From positions 1-38,194 of the forward strand of contig JAGLEV010000083.1 in the NCBI GenBank assembly GCA_023144895.1: a DNA stretch of 38,194 nucleotides, in the 5' to 3' direction. A program made the position numbers and the translations under genes. Every line of letters begins with the position of its first letter. Within the stretch, counting starts at the first letter, position 1. The DNA is from Thiotrichaceae bacterium. GTDB lineage: Bacteria > Pseudomonadota > Gammaproteobacteria > Thiotrichales > Thiotrichaceae. A model generated the notes under the pieces. It saw nothing but the letters and a program-made list of their open reading frames with translations. It was not told the DNA's origin and made no database searches. Positions 26,824-34,933 of this stretch are shown here, piece after piece.

Positions 26824-26855
26824 AAAACACCCCTACAATTAAATGAAATTTGATA

Positions 26856-27533
26856 ATGACTGATGCCCACGACTTTTACATCGACCTTAAGTTACCTTTA
26901 GATCATCGACTTCACTTTGGTGATGACTACAACCCGCTTAATGCTTGGCGCTTATTATCTCGCAATATTTCTCGCACTCCACATAATTTACGGCTGCATA
27001 CACAAAGAATTTTGCTTTGTATTGAAGCCAATTTAGAAAAAGTATTACTGGGTGCCTTCCAAGATTTATCCATTGCCTTATCACTCTCTGGTAAGCGATT
27101 TTATTTTAATTTATTGGATAAAGCGAAAGATTCTCTTTCGGCAGGAAACTATACCAAGCTAAGTAATCTTTTTGAAAATACAGAAACCGTCAATTGCTGG
27201 CTTAATGGCTCTGTCTTATCAAACGGCATTTGTACTTCAAAAGCGTTAGTTATTCATCATAAAAAAGAAATAGTCCAAGCAGGCTATGACAATAATTTAG
27301 AAGAAGCCTTAGCGCTTATCGATGAAGGTCAAATCGATGAAGCTCGTATAATTCTTGAGCAAGCCTTACTTGATAATTTTGATGACATTCTTATTGAAGA
27401 AGAGTTACTACTTATTTACCAATCGACTCGAGACAAAGAGGCACTTGAAAATATGACACAAAGGCTACTTGAAGCCGAAGCTACCCCATCACTTGCATGG
27501 GAAGCCTATATGAACACCTCAGAAGAGTGGTAG
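26856..27533 (+). CDS. Hypothetical protein with FimV/TPR-like C-terminus, first gene of the GTPase operon
   Basis: 225 residues from ATG 26856; the frame is open to a TTG at 26850. No signal peptide, so cytoplasmic. The N-terminal half (about 1-120) is helical and includes LNAWRLLSRNISRTPHNLRL and a long hydrophobic helix region; I do not recognise it. The C-terminal part (about 145-210) has TPR-like helix pairs (LEEALALIDEGQIDEARIIL, ELLLIYQSTRDKEALENM) resembling the FimV C-terminal domain. It is followed after 9 bases by the receiver-like gene. Function unknown; it may be an adaptor of the GTPase module. Confidence 0.65.
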   Translation: MTDAHDFYIDLKLPLDHRLHFGDDYNPLNAWRLLSRNISRTPHNLRLHTQRILLCIEANLEKVLLGAFQDLSIALSLSGKRFYFNLLDKAKDSLSAGNYTKLSNLFENTETVNCWLNGSVLSNGICTSKALVIHHKKEIVQAGYDNNLEEALALIDEGQIDEARIILEQALLDNFDDILIEEELLLIYQSTRDKEALENMTQRLLEAEATPSLAWEAYMNTSEEW

Positions 27534-27542
27534 GGTATAACA

Positions 27543-28844
27543 ATGAATAATATGAACCTACAGTTTCCTCTAAAAATCTCATTAGATAGCATTAGCCCTC
27601 ATAGCCAAGCTATTTTAGAGTTTTTTATTAAGAATTCTGGTCACCATTATTTCTCACTAACAAGAGAGCGGGCACTGGCCGACTTACATATTATTGACTT
27701 AGACTACCCTAGCTCAAAACAGCAATGGGAAAAAAATAAGGATGATAAACCTTGTATTGCTCTTGCAATGAAGAAGCCAACTGAAGAAGGTGTGCTCTGG
27801 GTTGCCAAGCCGATTACTGCAAAAGCATTAATTGTTGCAGCACAAAGTATTGTGAGTGAAAATAAAGAATCTACAGAACAACGACAACTGCCGACATCGG
27901 AGGCAGAAAAAACTCAAAGAAGTGAAGAAAAAGTTCAGCCAAGCAAGCCTGTTGAGCTAGCACAACAAAAAACAGCAACAATACCGCAGAGACAAGACCA
28001 ACCTGAATCTAAAATAGACTCTAAAGCAGAATCTATTAAAAGTAGTGCTACTAAAAAAGAAGCAAAACGAAAAGAAAAAGCTGAGCGTGAAATTCCACAA
28101 GAGCCTGAGCATTTAATTAATCGTAGTCATCCTCCTTTTACTAGTGCGGAGCAAGCACAGCAACGCTGGAATCTTCTTTGTGGTAAAGAGAACAACACGA
28201 ATAATATAATAACATATCAGCCGAATAACTACTTTCTAGGTAGCTTACTAGCGGCTAACAATCTATCACAACGTACCAACCAAGTGGTACAAATCAAATA
28301 CGAACCTCATCAGTTTTATATTCTCTATAATGACTGTCTAATATTTAGTCCACTCACTCCTAGTGAAGAAAGCTTTACGACCCTGTGTCAACAGGAAGTC
28401 AAACCTGGACAAATCAATCTACATCTATTAAATACTGATGAATCCAATAAAGTAAAACAAAAAATTACAACACATAGAGAGTATTGTAATCACTTAGAAT
28501 ACTTTATCTGGACAACCAGCCTATTAACCTCTCAAGGACGATTAGCAACAACGATTAAGCCAAAACAAACTTATCGCTTAAAATACTGGCCTGACTTTAC
28601 ACGGATAGAAAGTTTCCCATTCTCGATGAAAATTGCCGCTCTTTGGCATGATCAAAACTACACCCTACAACAAATAGCCGAACGTCTGGAAATACCAATC
28701 AACTATGTCACCGCTTTTGCTGATGCTGCCAATAGCTTTAACCTTATTGAAAAAGGTAAAGCAACTACAGGTACAACAAAGCAAGGCAAAAAGATTGGCA
28801 TCATTGCCCGACTATTTGGCAAGCTGACTAATAGTGGAACTTAA
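27543..28844 (+). CDS. Hypothetical protein: receiver-like N-terminus, charged linker, winged-helix-like C-terminus
   Basis: 433 residues, cytoplasmic. Residues 1-105 follow a response-regulator receiver pattern: ADLHIIDLDYP with Asp52 in the phospho-acceptor position, then CIALAM, and WVAKPITAKAL with Lys89-Pro90. The N-terminal acidic pair is missing, so it is probably a pseudo-receiver. Residues about 106-195 are a low-complexity Lys/Glu/Gln/Ser linker. The rest (about 196-410) contains a mixed domain and ends in a helix-turn-helix-like segment (YTLQQIAERLEIPINYVTAF). AGGG precedes the start. It sits between the TPR-like and GTPase genes. No family recognised; domain calls are by eye. Confidence 0.6.
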   Translation: MNNMNLQFPLKISLDSISPHSQAILEFFIKNSGHHYFSLTRERALADLHIIDLDYPSSKQQWEKNKDDKPCIALAMKKPTEEGVLWVAKPITAKALIVAAQSIVSENKESTEQRQLPTSEAEKTQRSEEKVQPSKPVELAQQKTATIPQRQDQPESKIDSKAESIKSSATKKEAKRKEKAEREIPQEPEHLINRSHPPFTSAEQAQQRWNLLCGKENNTNNIITYQPNNYFLGSLLAANNLSQRTNQVVQIKYEPHQFYILYNDCLIFSPLTPSEESFTTLCQQEVKPGQINLHLLNTDESNKVKQKITTHREYCNHLEYFIWTTSLLTSQGRLATTIKPKQTYRLKYWPDFTRIESFPFSMKIAALWHDQNYTLQQIAERLEIPINYVTAFADAANSFNLIEKGKATTGTTKQGKKIGIIARLFGKLTNSGT

Positions 28845-28849
28845 AAACA

Positions 28850-29392
28850 ATGAGCCAGATTAATCGTAAAATAATATTCACCGGCCCCGTAGGCTCTGGA
28901 AAAACAACCGCTATCAATTCAATTAGTGATATTGATATAGTCTCAACCAATAAAACAGCAACGGACATGACTAAAGATCGTAAACGTAATACGACAGTTG
29001 CTATGGACTATGGCATTATTAAATTGGGTAATGATGAAAAAGTACATCTCTATGGTACTCCTGGGCAGCAACGTTTTGACTTTATGTGGAGTATTCTTAG
29101 CAAAGGTGGGATAGGGCTGGTACTATTGCTAGACAACACCCGTAAAGACCCATTCCATGATATGCGTTTTTATATCAATTCCTTTAAGGAGTTTATTGAA
29201 ACACACCAATTAGTTATTGGAATTACCCAGATTGACAAACAACGTCCACCTCATCTTGATGACTATCAAAATTGGCTTGATCAGCTAGGTTATAAAGCCC
29301 CTATTTTTGAAGTTGATGCACGCTCCCGTGAAGATGTTTCGCTACTTCTTCAAGGCTTATTGCTCTCACTTGACCCAGGAATCTCTGAATGA
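28850..29392 (+). CDS. Ras-like small GTPase, COG2229/MglA-related
   Basis: 180 residues. The P-loop G1 is GPVGSGKTT at 12-20. Switch I contains TT at 48-49 (RNTTVAMDYG), typical of COG2229 and MglA-type GTPases. G3 is GTPGQQRF at 69-76. The G4 position reads TQID (126-129) instead of NKxD, a known deviation in this group. Bacterial relatives include MglA, which sets cell polarity in Myxococcus. The gene overlaps the next by 4 bases and is 5 bases after the previous one, and a Roadblock/LC7 protein, the usual GAP or partner type, is encoded two genes on. Confidence 0.88.
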   Translation: MSQINRKIIFTGPVGSGKTTAINSISDIDIVSTNKTATDMTKDRKRNTTVAMDYGIIKLGNDEKVHLYGTPGQQRFDFMWSILSKGGIGLVLLLDNTRKDPFHDMRFYINSFKEFIETHQLVIGITQIDKQRPPHLDDYQNWLDQLGYKAPIFEVDARSREDVSLLLQGLLLSLDPGISE

Positions 29393-30030
29393 CCGAATAT
29401 GTTTCTCAAGACAATTTATATCTTGGAGTCACTCCGACTGGAAGTTATTATGCTGTACAAGATAGGGACAGTGAGCCTGCTCGTAACTTTATTCAACAAT
29501 TGTTACAAACGCCTGAAACGCCCTTATTCAATCAAGATCTATCAGCATTATATAGTGGCTTAGAGGGTGAAGATGGACTAAAATTTGTCCACTGGATGCA
29601 AAAAGCGGGTCTGATTTATGGCACAGAGATTCAGGAAGCAGCCCCACAAGATCGCTTAGAAGATATTTTACCTAGTTTGCTAAAACCTTTGGCAGATACT
29701 AAGAAGATTGCTCTAGCAGAATCACAAGGTTTTTACCTTGGAGCGATTGGCTTTACCCATGAAGCATCAGAAGAACTTGCGGCAATGAGTACTGAGTTAA
29801 TCAATAACTATGATCGACACAAAGCACTATTAAGTGGCAACCTGCATTTAAAGCAGCGTGGGTGGGGATTGATCGATAGTCTGGGTAACTCTGAAATTGG
29901 TTTTTGGCCTATTTTTATTGGCAATGAAGTTTTTACCTTGATTGCTGAAGGTATGCCACAATTCAACCAAGAAGCATTCCGCCAATTGATATGGGCATTA
30001 TCAATTCGCTATGACAACACCATTTTTTAG
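29389..30030 (+). CDS. Hypothetical protein, possible roadblock-like C-terminal domain
   Basis: 213 residues, cytoplasmic, start ATG overlapping the GTPase stop (ATGA). The N-terminal 100 residues carry no known motif. The C-terminal part (about 108-213) has the helix, strands, helix pattern of a roadblock/longin-like fold: ALAESQGFYLGAIGFT, a helix, KQRGWGLIDSLGNSEIGFWP, IFIGNEVFTLIAEG and a closing helix. This is inference from pattern only. Translational coupling to the GTPase suggests a complex, perhaps as regulator or effector. Confidence 0.6.
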   Translation: MTEYVSQDNLYLGVTPTGSYYAVQDRDSEPARNFIQQLLQTPETPLFNQDLSALYSGLEGEDGLKFVHWMQKAGLIYGTEIQEAAPQDRLEDILPSLLKPLADTKKIALAESQGFYLGAIGFTHEASEELAAMSTELINNYDRHKALLSGNLHLKQRGWGLIDSLGNSEIGFWPIFIGNEVFTLIAEGMPQFNQEAFRQLIWALSIRYDNTIF

Positions 30031-30082
30031 TCAAAATACAATAATACATAAAATAAACATAAACTACTGAAGGAGAATACCT

Positions 30083-30445
30083 ATGCGCTCAGAAATGCTT
30101 AATTCAATACTTAGTGAACTCAATGGCTCAAGTACCGATATCGAAGCCTCTGCTATTATTTCAACCGATGGACTTATCATGTCCTCAATGCTTCAAGCGG
30201 ATATGGATGATGACCGTGTTGCTGCAATGAGTGCCGCCCTACTTTCACTGGGTGACCGTACCGCAGAAGAACTCAATCGTGGTACACTTGAGCAAGTATT
30301 AATCAAAGGTGATAATGGTTATATACTGATGACCCATGCTAATAATGAGTCAGTATTAACAGTTTTAGCTCGCCCAAAGGCTCGTTTAGGGCTTATTTTC
30401 CTTGACGTTAAACGTGCTGCTAAAAATATTGACAAAATATTATAA
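30083..30445 (+). CDS. Roadblock/LC7 domain protein (MglB-like)
   Basis: 120 residues, a single Roadblock/LC7 domain. Typical features: an N-terminal helix MLNSILSELNG, IEASAIISTDGLIMSS, the helix RVAAMSAALLSLGDRTAEEL, EQVLIKGDNGYILMTHA, SVLTVLARPKARLGLIFLDV and a final helix. MglB-type proteins dimerise and act as GAPs or partners of MglA-type GTPases. A strong GAAGGAG ribosome binding site suggests higher expression than its neighbours. It lies 52 bases after the previous gene. Confidence 0.9.
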   Translation: MRSEMLNSILSELNGSSTDIEASAIISTDGLIMSSMLQADMDDDRVAAMSAALLSLGDRTAEELNRGTLEQVLIKGDNGYILMTHANNESVLTVLARPKARLGLIFLDVKRAAKNIDKIL

Positions 30446-30492
30446 CTGGATTTATTTGATCCTCATGACCCCCTGATGAGTGTACTAAGACA

Positions 30493-32109
30493 ATGATTAA
30501 AAAAATATTAGCTTGTATTAGCTTAACTGCCTGCCTGATTTTTTTCACCGTGGGAAATGCCTATGCTGAACGTAGCTATGGACCTGTTAAACCAAAAGAT
30601 TACCTTGGTGTTATTGTTAGAAAAGCTTATCCGAAGACAAAACTTAAATCACAGCAGATTATGGTTGCCATTTTACGGGCTAACCCAAAAGCATTTAAAG
30701 GTAAAAATATTCACTCCATTAAGTTAGGCGCTATGCTGGATCTGCCGAGTGAAGATATTATTAAAACGATTAATAATAAAAAAGCGATTAAACTCATTAA
30801 TGAACACCATGCTTTATTTAAAAAAGGAAAAAAAGGCAATATTGTTTTAGAACCATTACCCAAGTCGGGTAATGTCTCAGAAAAATCAAAGAGCGCTAAG
30901 ACGGTAGTAAAAACTGATAAGAAATCTCCAGAAGCAACGACTGATACTGTCAAAGCTGATGAGAAATCATCAAAAACAACGGAGAGTGCAGAAGATACTG
31001 TTAAAGCTGATGAGAAATCACCAAAAACAGCGACTGACAATGCAGAAGATAGCGCAAAATCTGATGAGAAGTCGCCAGAAACAGCGTCTGATAATGCAGA
31101 AGATACCGCAAAATCTGATGAGAAATCGCTAGAAACAGCATCTGATAATGCAGAAGATAGCGCAAAATCTGATGAGAAATCGCCAGAAACAGTGTCTGAT
31201 AATGCAGAAGATAGCGCAAAATCTGATGAGAAATCGCCAGAAACAGCGTCTGATAATGTAGAAGATACCGCAAAATCTGATGAGAAATCACCAGAAACAA
31301 CACCTACAGCGGATATTATTGACAACCCCGATCTTGGTATTAATGATAAGAAAATTCTTGCCGACAAAAGCACGAATCAAACCTATGGAAAACTCGATTC
31401 TTTAGAGGGTATCCGTGAGCAACAAAATAAAACGATTAACCTACTCGATCAACAAATTGCTGCTCTTCAAGACCAAGTCGATCATAAAAAGCCAGCCAAT
31501 CGTGATAATGCCGTTAAAGATGAAGCACTAAAAGAAGATGTTGTTATAGTGACACCGACTGATACTGAAGCCAATGAGCCCTCTGCGACTGATGACAAAA
31601 CAGCAACAGAGAATAATGAAAAGGCAGCAACAATATCAACAGATATAGCGACACAACAAGGGGTTAATGATTTAGAAGGCTTTAATAGCTTTGATAAGCC
31701 ATGGCAACTTGCTATTCTTTTTGGTACCTTAGGGCTATTAGCCTTAGTCACTTATCGCGCCTTTAAAAAGCCGAATAAACAAGACAAAATAGGTATTCCG
31801 CTCACTCGAACAGCTGTCACTGCCAAAGAAAGAGTACTAACCAATGACAAGCTATTAGACCCTGTTATCAAAAGAGAAGCCACGTTAAATACAGCGATTG
31901 CCTCTAGTCAGGTAGATAAAGCACAAGCCATTGATCAAGCCCATGAAGATGTCGACTTGAAAATTAATATGGCAAAAGCCTATATCGATATGGGCTATAC
32001 CAAGGCAGCTACTGATGTTTTAAAAGAAGCCAGTAGTGAAAGTGCAAAGGAACAAAGTGTTATTATTAATGAATTACTTGCAACAATTAAGCAAGAACCT
32101 AACGATTAG
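30493..32109 (+). CDS. fimV: FimV-family protein with acidic tandem repeats
   Basis: 538 residues. Signal peptide 1-25 (cleavage AYA/E). The FimV N-terminal domain (27-110) has YGPVKPKDYLGVIVRKAYP and IMVAILRANPKAFKGKNIHS, then the LysM-like IKLGAMLDLPS. Seven 18-residue repeats of the form DxAKSDEKSPETASDNAE occupy about 151-269. A coiled coil (303-331), a single membrane helix (404-423) and the C-terminal FimV domain (about 486-526, DVDLKINMAKAYIDMGYTKA) follow. FimV is a polar peptidoglycan-binding landmark controlling type IV pili and chemosensory proteins in Pseudomonas and relatives. Shorter than classical FimV (about 900). It closes the GTPase operon. Confidence 0.88.
   Translation: MIKKILACISLTACLIFFTVGNAYAERSYGPVKPKDYLGVIVRKAYPKTKLKSQQIMVAILRANPKAFKGKNIHSIKLGAMLDLPSEDIIKTINNKKAIKLINEHHALFKKGKKGNIVLEPLPKSGNVSEKSKSAKTVVKTDKKSPEATTDTVKADEKSSKTTESAEDTVKADEKSPKTATDNAEDSAKSDEKSPETASDNAEDTAKSDEKSLETASDNAEDSAKSDEKSPETVSDNAEDSAKSDEKSPETASDNVEDTAKSDEKSPETTPTADIIDNPDLGINDKKILADKSTNQTYGKLDSLEGIREQQNKTINLLDQQIAALQDQVDHKKPANRDNAVKDEALKEDVVIVTPTDTEANEPSATDDKTATENNEKAATISTDIATQQGVNDLEGFNSFDKPWQLAILFGTLGLLALVTYRAFKKPNKQDKIGIPLTRTAVTAKERVLTNDKLLDPVIKREATLNTAIASSQVDKAQAIDQAHEDVDLKINMAKAYIDMGYTKAATDVLKEASSESAKEQSVIINELLATIKQEPND
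30943..31299 (+). repeat. 54-bp tandem repeat inside fimV
   Basis: Seven copies of a 54-bp unit (the first is 51 bp), encoding the 18-residue acidic repeat, with few differences between the central copies. High DNA-level identity suggests recent expansion and likely length variation between strains. The same periodicity makes long meaningless frames on the - strand. Confidence 0.85.
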
Positions 32110-32179
32110 CTGTAAAAACCGCTCGGCTACGAATTAGCGCTTATCTTTTTTGTAGCAAAAAAACTATGATTATTAGGAG

Positions 32180-32207
32180 ACCAAGAGAGGTAGCTACTTC
32201 TTTTGGT
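32180..32207 (+). terminator. Palindrome downstream of fimV
   Basis: Self-complementary 28-base element, ACCAAGAGAGGTAG (32180-32193) with CTACTTCTTTTGGT (32194-32207) and two G-T pairs, 70 bases after the fimV stop. It probably ends the GTPase-FimV operon; no clean T-run follows. Confidence 0.45.
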
Positions 32208-32273
32208 CTAATTACTTACCAGTAATTACACGGCTCCCCATACCCGGCATAAACCCTAATAATGGAAATAACT

Positions 32274-33176
32274 ATGTTTAAGCACTCCTACAAGACTCTA
32301 CTGGTTCTAATAAGCCTGCCTCTCCTACACGCCTGTACTGCAACTGTTGATAAAAATGACTATACCCGCATTTCTACAGCACCCGTGCAAAGCTACTCTA
32401 TGAATTCAAATATCGAAATACAAGGTGAGAATTATACTTCAGGCAACACGCCAAACATTGCACCAATAAGAATGCATCGTGTTAATCTTGCTGCCGCCAA
32501 TAAACCACGAGTAGCCCCTATTGTTGTTAATCACTATCGTGAAGAACAACAGTTCCAGCAAAGACAAACCTATCAGCGCCAACAAGCACAACAGCAACGC
32601 CATATTCAACAACAAAGACAAGCCCAGCAAAGACAAATTCAACAGCGCCAAGCACAACAGCAAAGACTTGCTGAACAAGAACGTAGCCGATATGTCGAAC
32701 CACAGCAGCCTGTCTATCAACGCCCTGCTCCAGAGCAACAACAGTACCAACCACAACGCCCTGTTGCTGAAGCGCGTCCTGTAGAAACTCAACCACGAAT
32801 GAGCACTCAAGAAGCCAATGACCAGCTATTCACACTCGCTAAACGAGGCAATGCATCACAAATTCAAAATATTATTAATCAAGGTGCACAAGTCAATAGT
32901 GCTAATGGTAATGGTGAAACCCCTTTACACGCGGCAGCATCAACAGGTAATCACTCTGCTGCTCAAGCACTAATCCAGCAAGGGGCTAATGTGAATGCCC
33001 AAACTGTTTCAGGATGGACACCACTACATACTGCCGCACGTTTTGGTAAAGCAAACATTGCGACATTATTATTAAACCGAGGCGCACAACTCAGCCGTAA
33101 AAATCGTGATGGTAAAACTCCTAAAGATTTAGCAAAACAATCACGTCACCAAAGTATCCTTAGCATTCTTCGCTAA
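32274..33176 (+). CDS. Glutamine-rich lipoprotein with ankyrin repeats
   Basis: 300 residues from ATG 32274, chosen over ATG 32262 because GGAA lies about 7 bases before it and the signal peptide is then of normal form. Lipobox LLHAC gives Cys21. Residues about 92-160 are extremely rich in Gln and Arg (QQRHIQQQRQAQQRQIQQRQ type), probably a long flexible or helical spacer. Residues about 181-300 form three to four ankyrin repeats with canonical GETPLHAAASTGN and GWTPLHTAARFGK motifs. Ankyrin repeats mediate protein binding; a periplasmic or surface-linked role is inferred. It stands alone after the FimV operon. Confidence 0.8.
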   Translation: MFKHSYKTLLVLISLPLLHACTATVDKNDYTRISTAPVQSYSMNSNIEIQGENYTSGNTPNIAPIRMHRVNLAAANKPRVAPIVVNHYREEQQFQQRQTYQRQQAQQQRHIQQQRQAQQRQIQQRQAQQQRLAEQERSRYVEPQQPVYQRPAPEQQQYQPQRPVAEARPVETQPRMSTQEANDQLFTLAKRGNASQIQNIINQGAQVNSANGNGETPLHAAASTGNHSAAQALIQQGANVNAQTVSGWTPLHTAARFGKANIATLLLNRGAQLSRKNRDGKTPKDLAKQSRHQSILSILR

Positions 33177-33544
33177 AATACGACGATGATAGATCAGGGC
33201 TTTAGCCTGACATTTTAGCCAGCACGGTTAAAATCATTCGATAAAATCACTTTTTCGGACTGAAGCCCAATTGACCTTTTACTATCAATTTTTATCACCA
33301 TAGAACAGACTCCTATTGAAATGGTCAAATGATGGACTGAAGCCCAACCTAGCTTTTACTATCAACTTCTATCACTCATAGAACAAACTCCAGCCCTGTC
33401 AAATGATCAACTAAAGTCTCGCTACCTTTTGTAGATTACCCTCCAAGAGTTTCACCATTTAAAGACGAATAATTATATTTGCTGAAACGAAGCTCGAATT
33501 GCGGTAAAGTTCCGACTTTAAATTTATTTGCATGGAGAACCACA
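33177..33544. other. Repeat-bearing region between the ankyrin gene and rpe
   Basis: About 370 bases without a gene. It holds a TCAGG/CCTGA palindrome (33194-33210), a 9-bp hairpin ATTTTAGCC/GGTTAAAAT (33212-33220 with 33226-33234) that may terminate the ankyrin gene, and tandem REP-like units at 33257-33420. The frame of rpe is open further upstream, but the start is at 33545. Confidence 0.6.
33257..33420. repeat. Tandem REP-like repeat, about 77-bp unit
   Basis: GGACTGAAGCCCAA starts at 33257 and 33334, each followed by a similar block (CTTTTACTATCAA, TATCA, CATAGAACA, ACTCC, GTCAAATGAT). The unit is 77 bases; copy 2 is 3 bases shorter. A third, degenerate start (CAACTAAAGTCTCGCTACC) follows at 33408. 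The core is the same palindrome family as at 20567-20640. Confidence 0.75.
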
Positions 33545-34243
33545 ATGGCTCGTCAAACTGACTTTATTGCGCCTTCTATCCTTTCTGCTGATTTTGCACG
33601 TTTAGGTGAAGAAGTTGATAATGTATTAACGGCTGGAGCGGACATTGTTCACTTCGACGTAATGGACAACCACTATGTTCCTAACCTAACGATTGGGCCA
33701 TTAGTTTGTGATGCATTACGCACACATGGCGTTACCGCTGAGATTGATGTTCATCTTATGGTAAAGCCTGTTGACCGCATTATTCCTGATTTTGTAAAAG
33801 CAGGTGCAAGTATTATTACTTTTCATCCAGAAGCAGCTGAGCACGTTGATCGTACATTGGGAATGATCCGTGAACTTGGTTGTAAAGCAGGTTTAGTTTT
33901 CAACCCTGCAACACCTTTATCACAGCTTGAATATGTGATGGACAAGGTAGACATGATCTTACTTATGTCGGTTAACCCGGGTTTTGGTGGTCAAAGCTTC
34001 ATCCCATCATCACTCACAAAATTAGCACAAGTGCGTAAAATGATTGATGCATCAGGCTATGATATTCGTCTACAAATTGATGGTGGAGTTAAAGCCAACA
34101 ATATCAAAGAAATCAAAGAAGCAGGCGCTGACACTTATGTTGCAGGTTCTGCAATCTTTGGTGCAAAAAACAACGATGATGCGAACATTTACGATTCAAT
34201 TATCGGTGAATTCCGTAGCGAACTAGCGGCTGCCAATGTCTAA
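33545..34243 (+). CDS. rpe: Ribulose-phosphate 3-epimerase
   Basis: 232 residues from ATG 33545, preceded by GGAG at 7 bases; upstream in-frame residues lack homology. TIM-barrel enzyme interconverting ribulose 5-phosphate and xylulose 5-phosphate. Motifs: [24 protein letters not shown] (metal ligands His/Asp), [23 protein letters not shown] and [10 protein letters not shown]. It overlaps gph by 8 bases. Confidence 0.96.
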   Translation: MARQTDFIAPSILSADFARLGEEVDNVLTAGADIVHFDVMDNHYVPNLTIGPLVCDALRTHGVTAEIDVHLMVKPVDRIIPDFVKAGASIITFHPEAAEHVDRTLGMIRELGCKAGLVFNPATPLSQLEYVMDKVDMILLMSVNPGFGGQSFIPSSLTKLAQVRKMIDASGYDIRLQIDGGVKANNIKEIKEAGADTYVAGSAIFGAKNNDDANIYDSIIGEFRSELAAANV

Positions 34244-34916
34244 AATATTCTCACCTCAAATGGTACTCATCGATGTTGATGGTACCTTAGTCGATAGCGT
34301 ACCTGACCTTGCATGGTGTGTGGATGAAATGCTCAAGCAATTGGGCATGGAACCTCATGGTGAAGCAGAAGTACGTAACTGGGTTGGTAATGGTGTTATT
34401 CGTCTTGTTGAACGTGCGCTAACAAAAGACTTAGACGGTTATCCTGACAGTGCTTTATTTGATAAAGGCATGCCAATCTTTAATGCGCTTTATTCTGTCC
34501 ATCACTCAGACCGCAGTACTTTATACCCTGGTGTGAAGGAAGGATTAGAATACCTGCATAGCTGTGATAATTTGCATATTGGTTGTGTGACCAATAAAGC
34601 AGAACAATTCACTATCCCTATCCTAAAAGCATTGGGCATTCATGATGATTTTGAAATTATCATCTGTGGTGATACATTAGAGAAGAAGAAGCCTGACCCT
34701 ATGCCGTTGCTTCATGCCTGTACTCAGTTAGATGTTCTTCCTGAAAGCTCTCTAATGCTAGGCGATTCAAAATCTGATGTAAAAGCAGCACGTGCTGCTG
34801 GATTTGATATTATCTGTATGTCGTATGGATATAATCATGGTGAAGATATCAGAAATTATGACCCCGATAAGGTTATTGATTCAATGAGTGAATTAATCCA
34901 ACTCATTAAGACATAA
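34236..34916 (+). CDS. gph: Phosphoglycolate phosphatase (HAD family)
   Basis: 226 residues. HAD motif I is DVDGTLVDS with nucleophile Asp13 and general acid Asp15, motif II is CVTNK, motif III lies in KKKPDP and motif IV is [13 protein letters not shown]. It removes 2-phosphoglycolate, for example from DNA repair or oxygenase side reactions. The rpe-gph-trpE order with overlap supports gph over other HAD phosphatases. Confidence 0.92.
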   Translation: MSKIFSPQMVLIDVDGTLVDSVPDLAWCVDEMLKQLGMEPHGEAEVRNWVGNGVIRLVERALTKDLDGYPDSALFDKGMPIFNALYSVHHSDRSTLYPGVKEGLEYLHSCDNLHIGCVTNKAEQFTIPILKALGIHDDFEIIICGDTLEKKKPDPMPLLHACTQLDVLPESSLMLGDSKSDVKAARAAGFDIICMSYGYNHGEDIRNYDPDKVIDSMSELIQLIKT

Positions 34917-34933
34917 AAGCATTGTACGCATAA

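Larger units (their letters stand above)
26308..26855. other. Gene-free divergent region upstream of the GTPase-FimV operon
   Basis: About 550 bases. It contains an ACGCC-GAAA-GGCGT tetraloop hairpin (26333-26346) next to the coiled-coil gene, and a perfect 10-bp inverted repeat TTATTAAGAA/TTCTTAATAA at 26561-26590. A possible promoter for the + strand operon lies at 26794-26823. A stop-free stretch of about 50 codons from 26456 has no start codon and I do not call it. Confidence 0.5.

Noticed and set aside
30943-31299. CRISPR array suspected from regular repeats
   Set aside because: The 54-bp units are contiguous without unique spacers and keep the fimV reading frame.
30711-31373. Long - strand reading frames of 220 and 100 codons across the fimV repeats
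   Set aside because: They arise from the 54-bp periodicity (a multiple of three keeps frames open) and encode monotonous Ser/Asp/Phe or Leu/His repeats without ribosome binding sites.
32439-32810. - strand frames opposite the glutamine-rich ankyrin lipoprotein
   Set aside because: They mirror the CAA/CAG-rich segment as Leu-rich sequence; no ribosome binding site.
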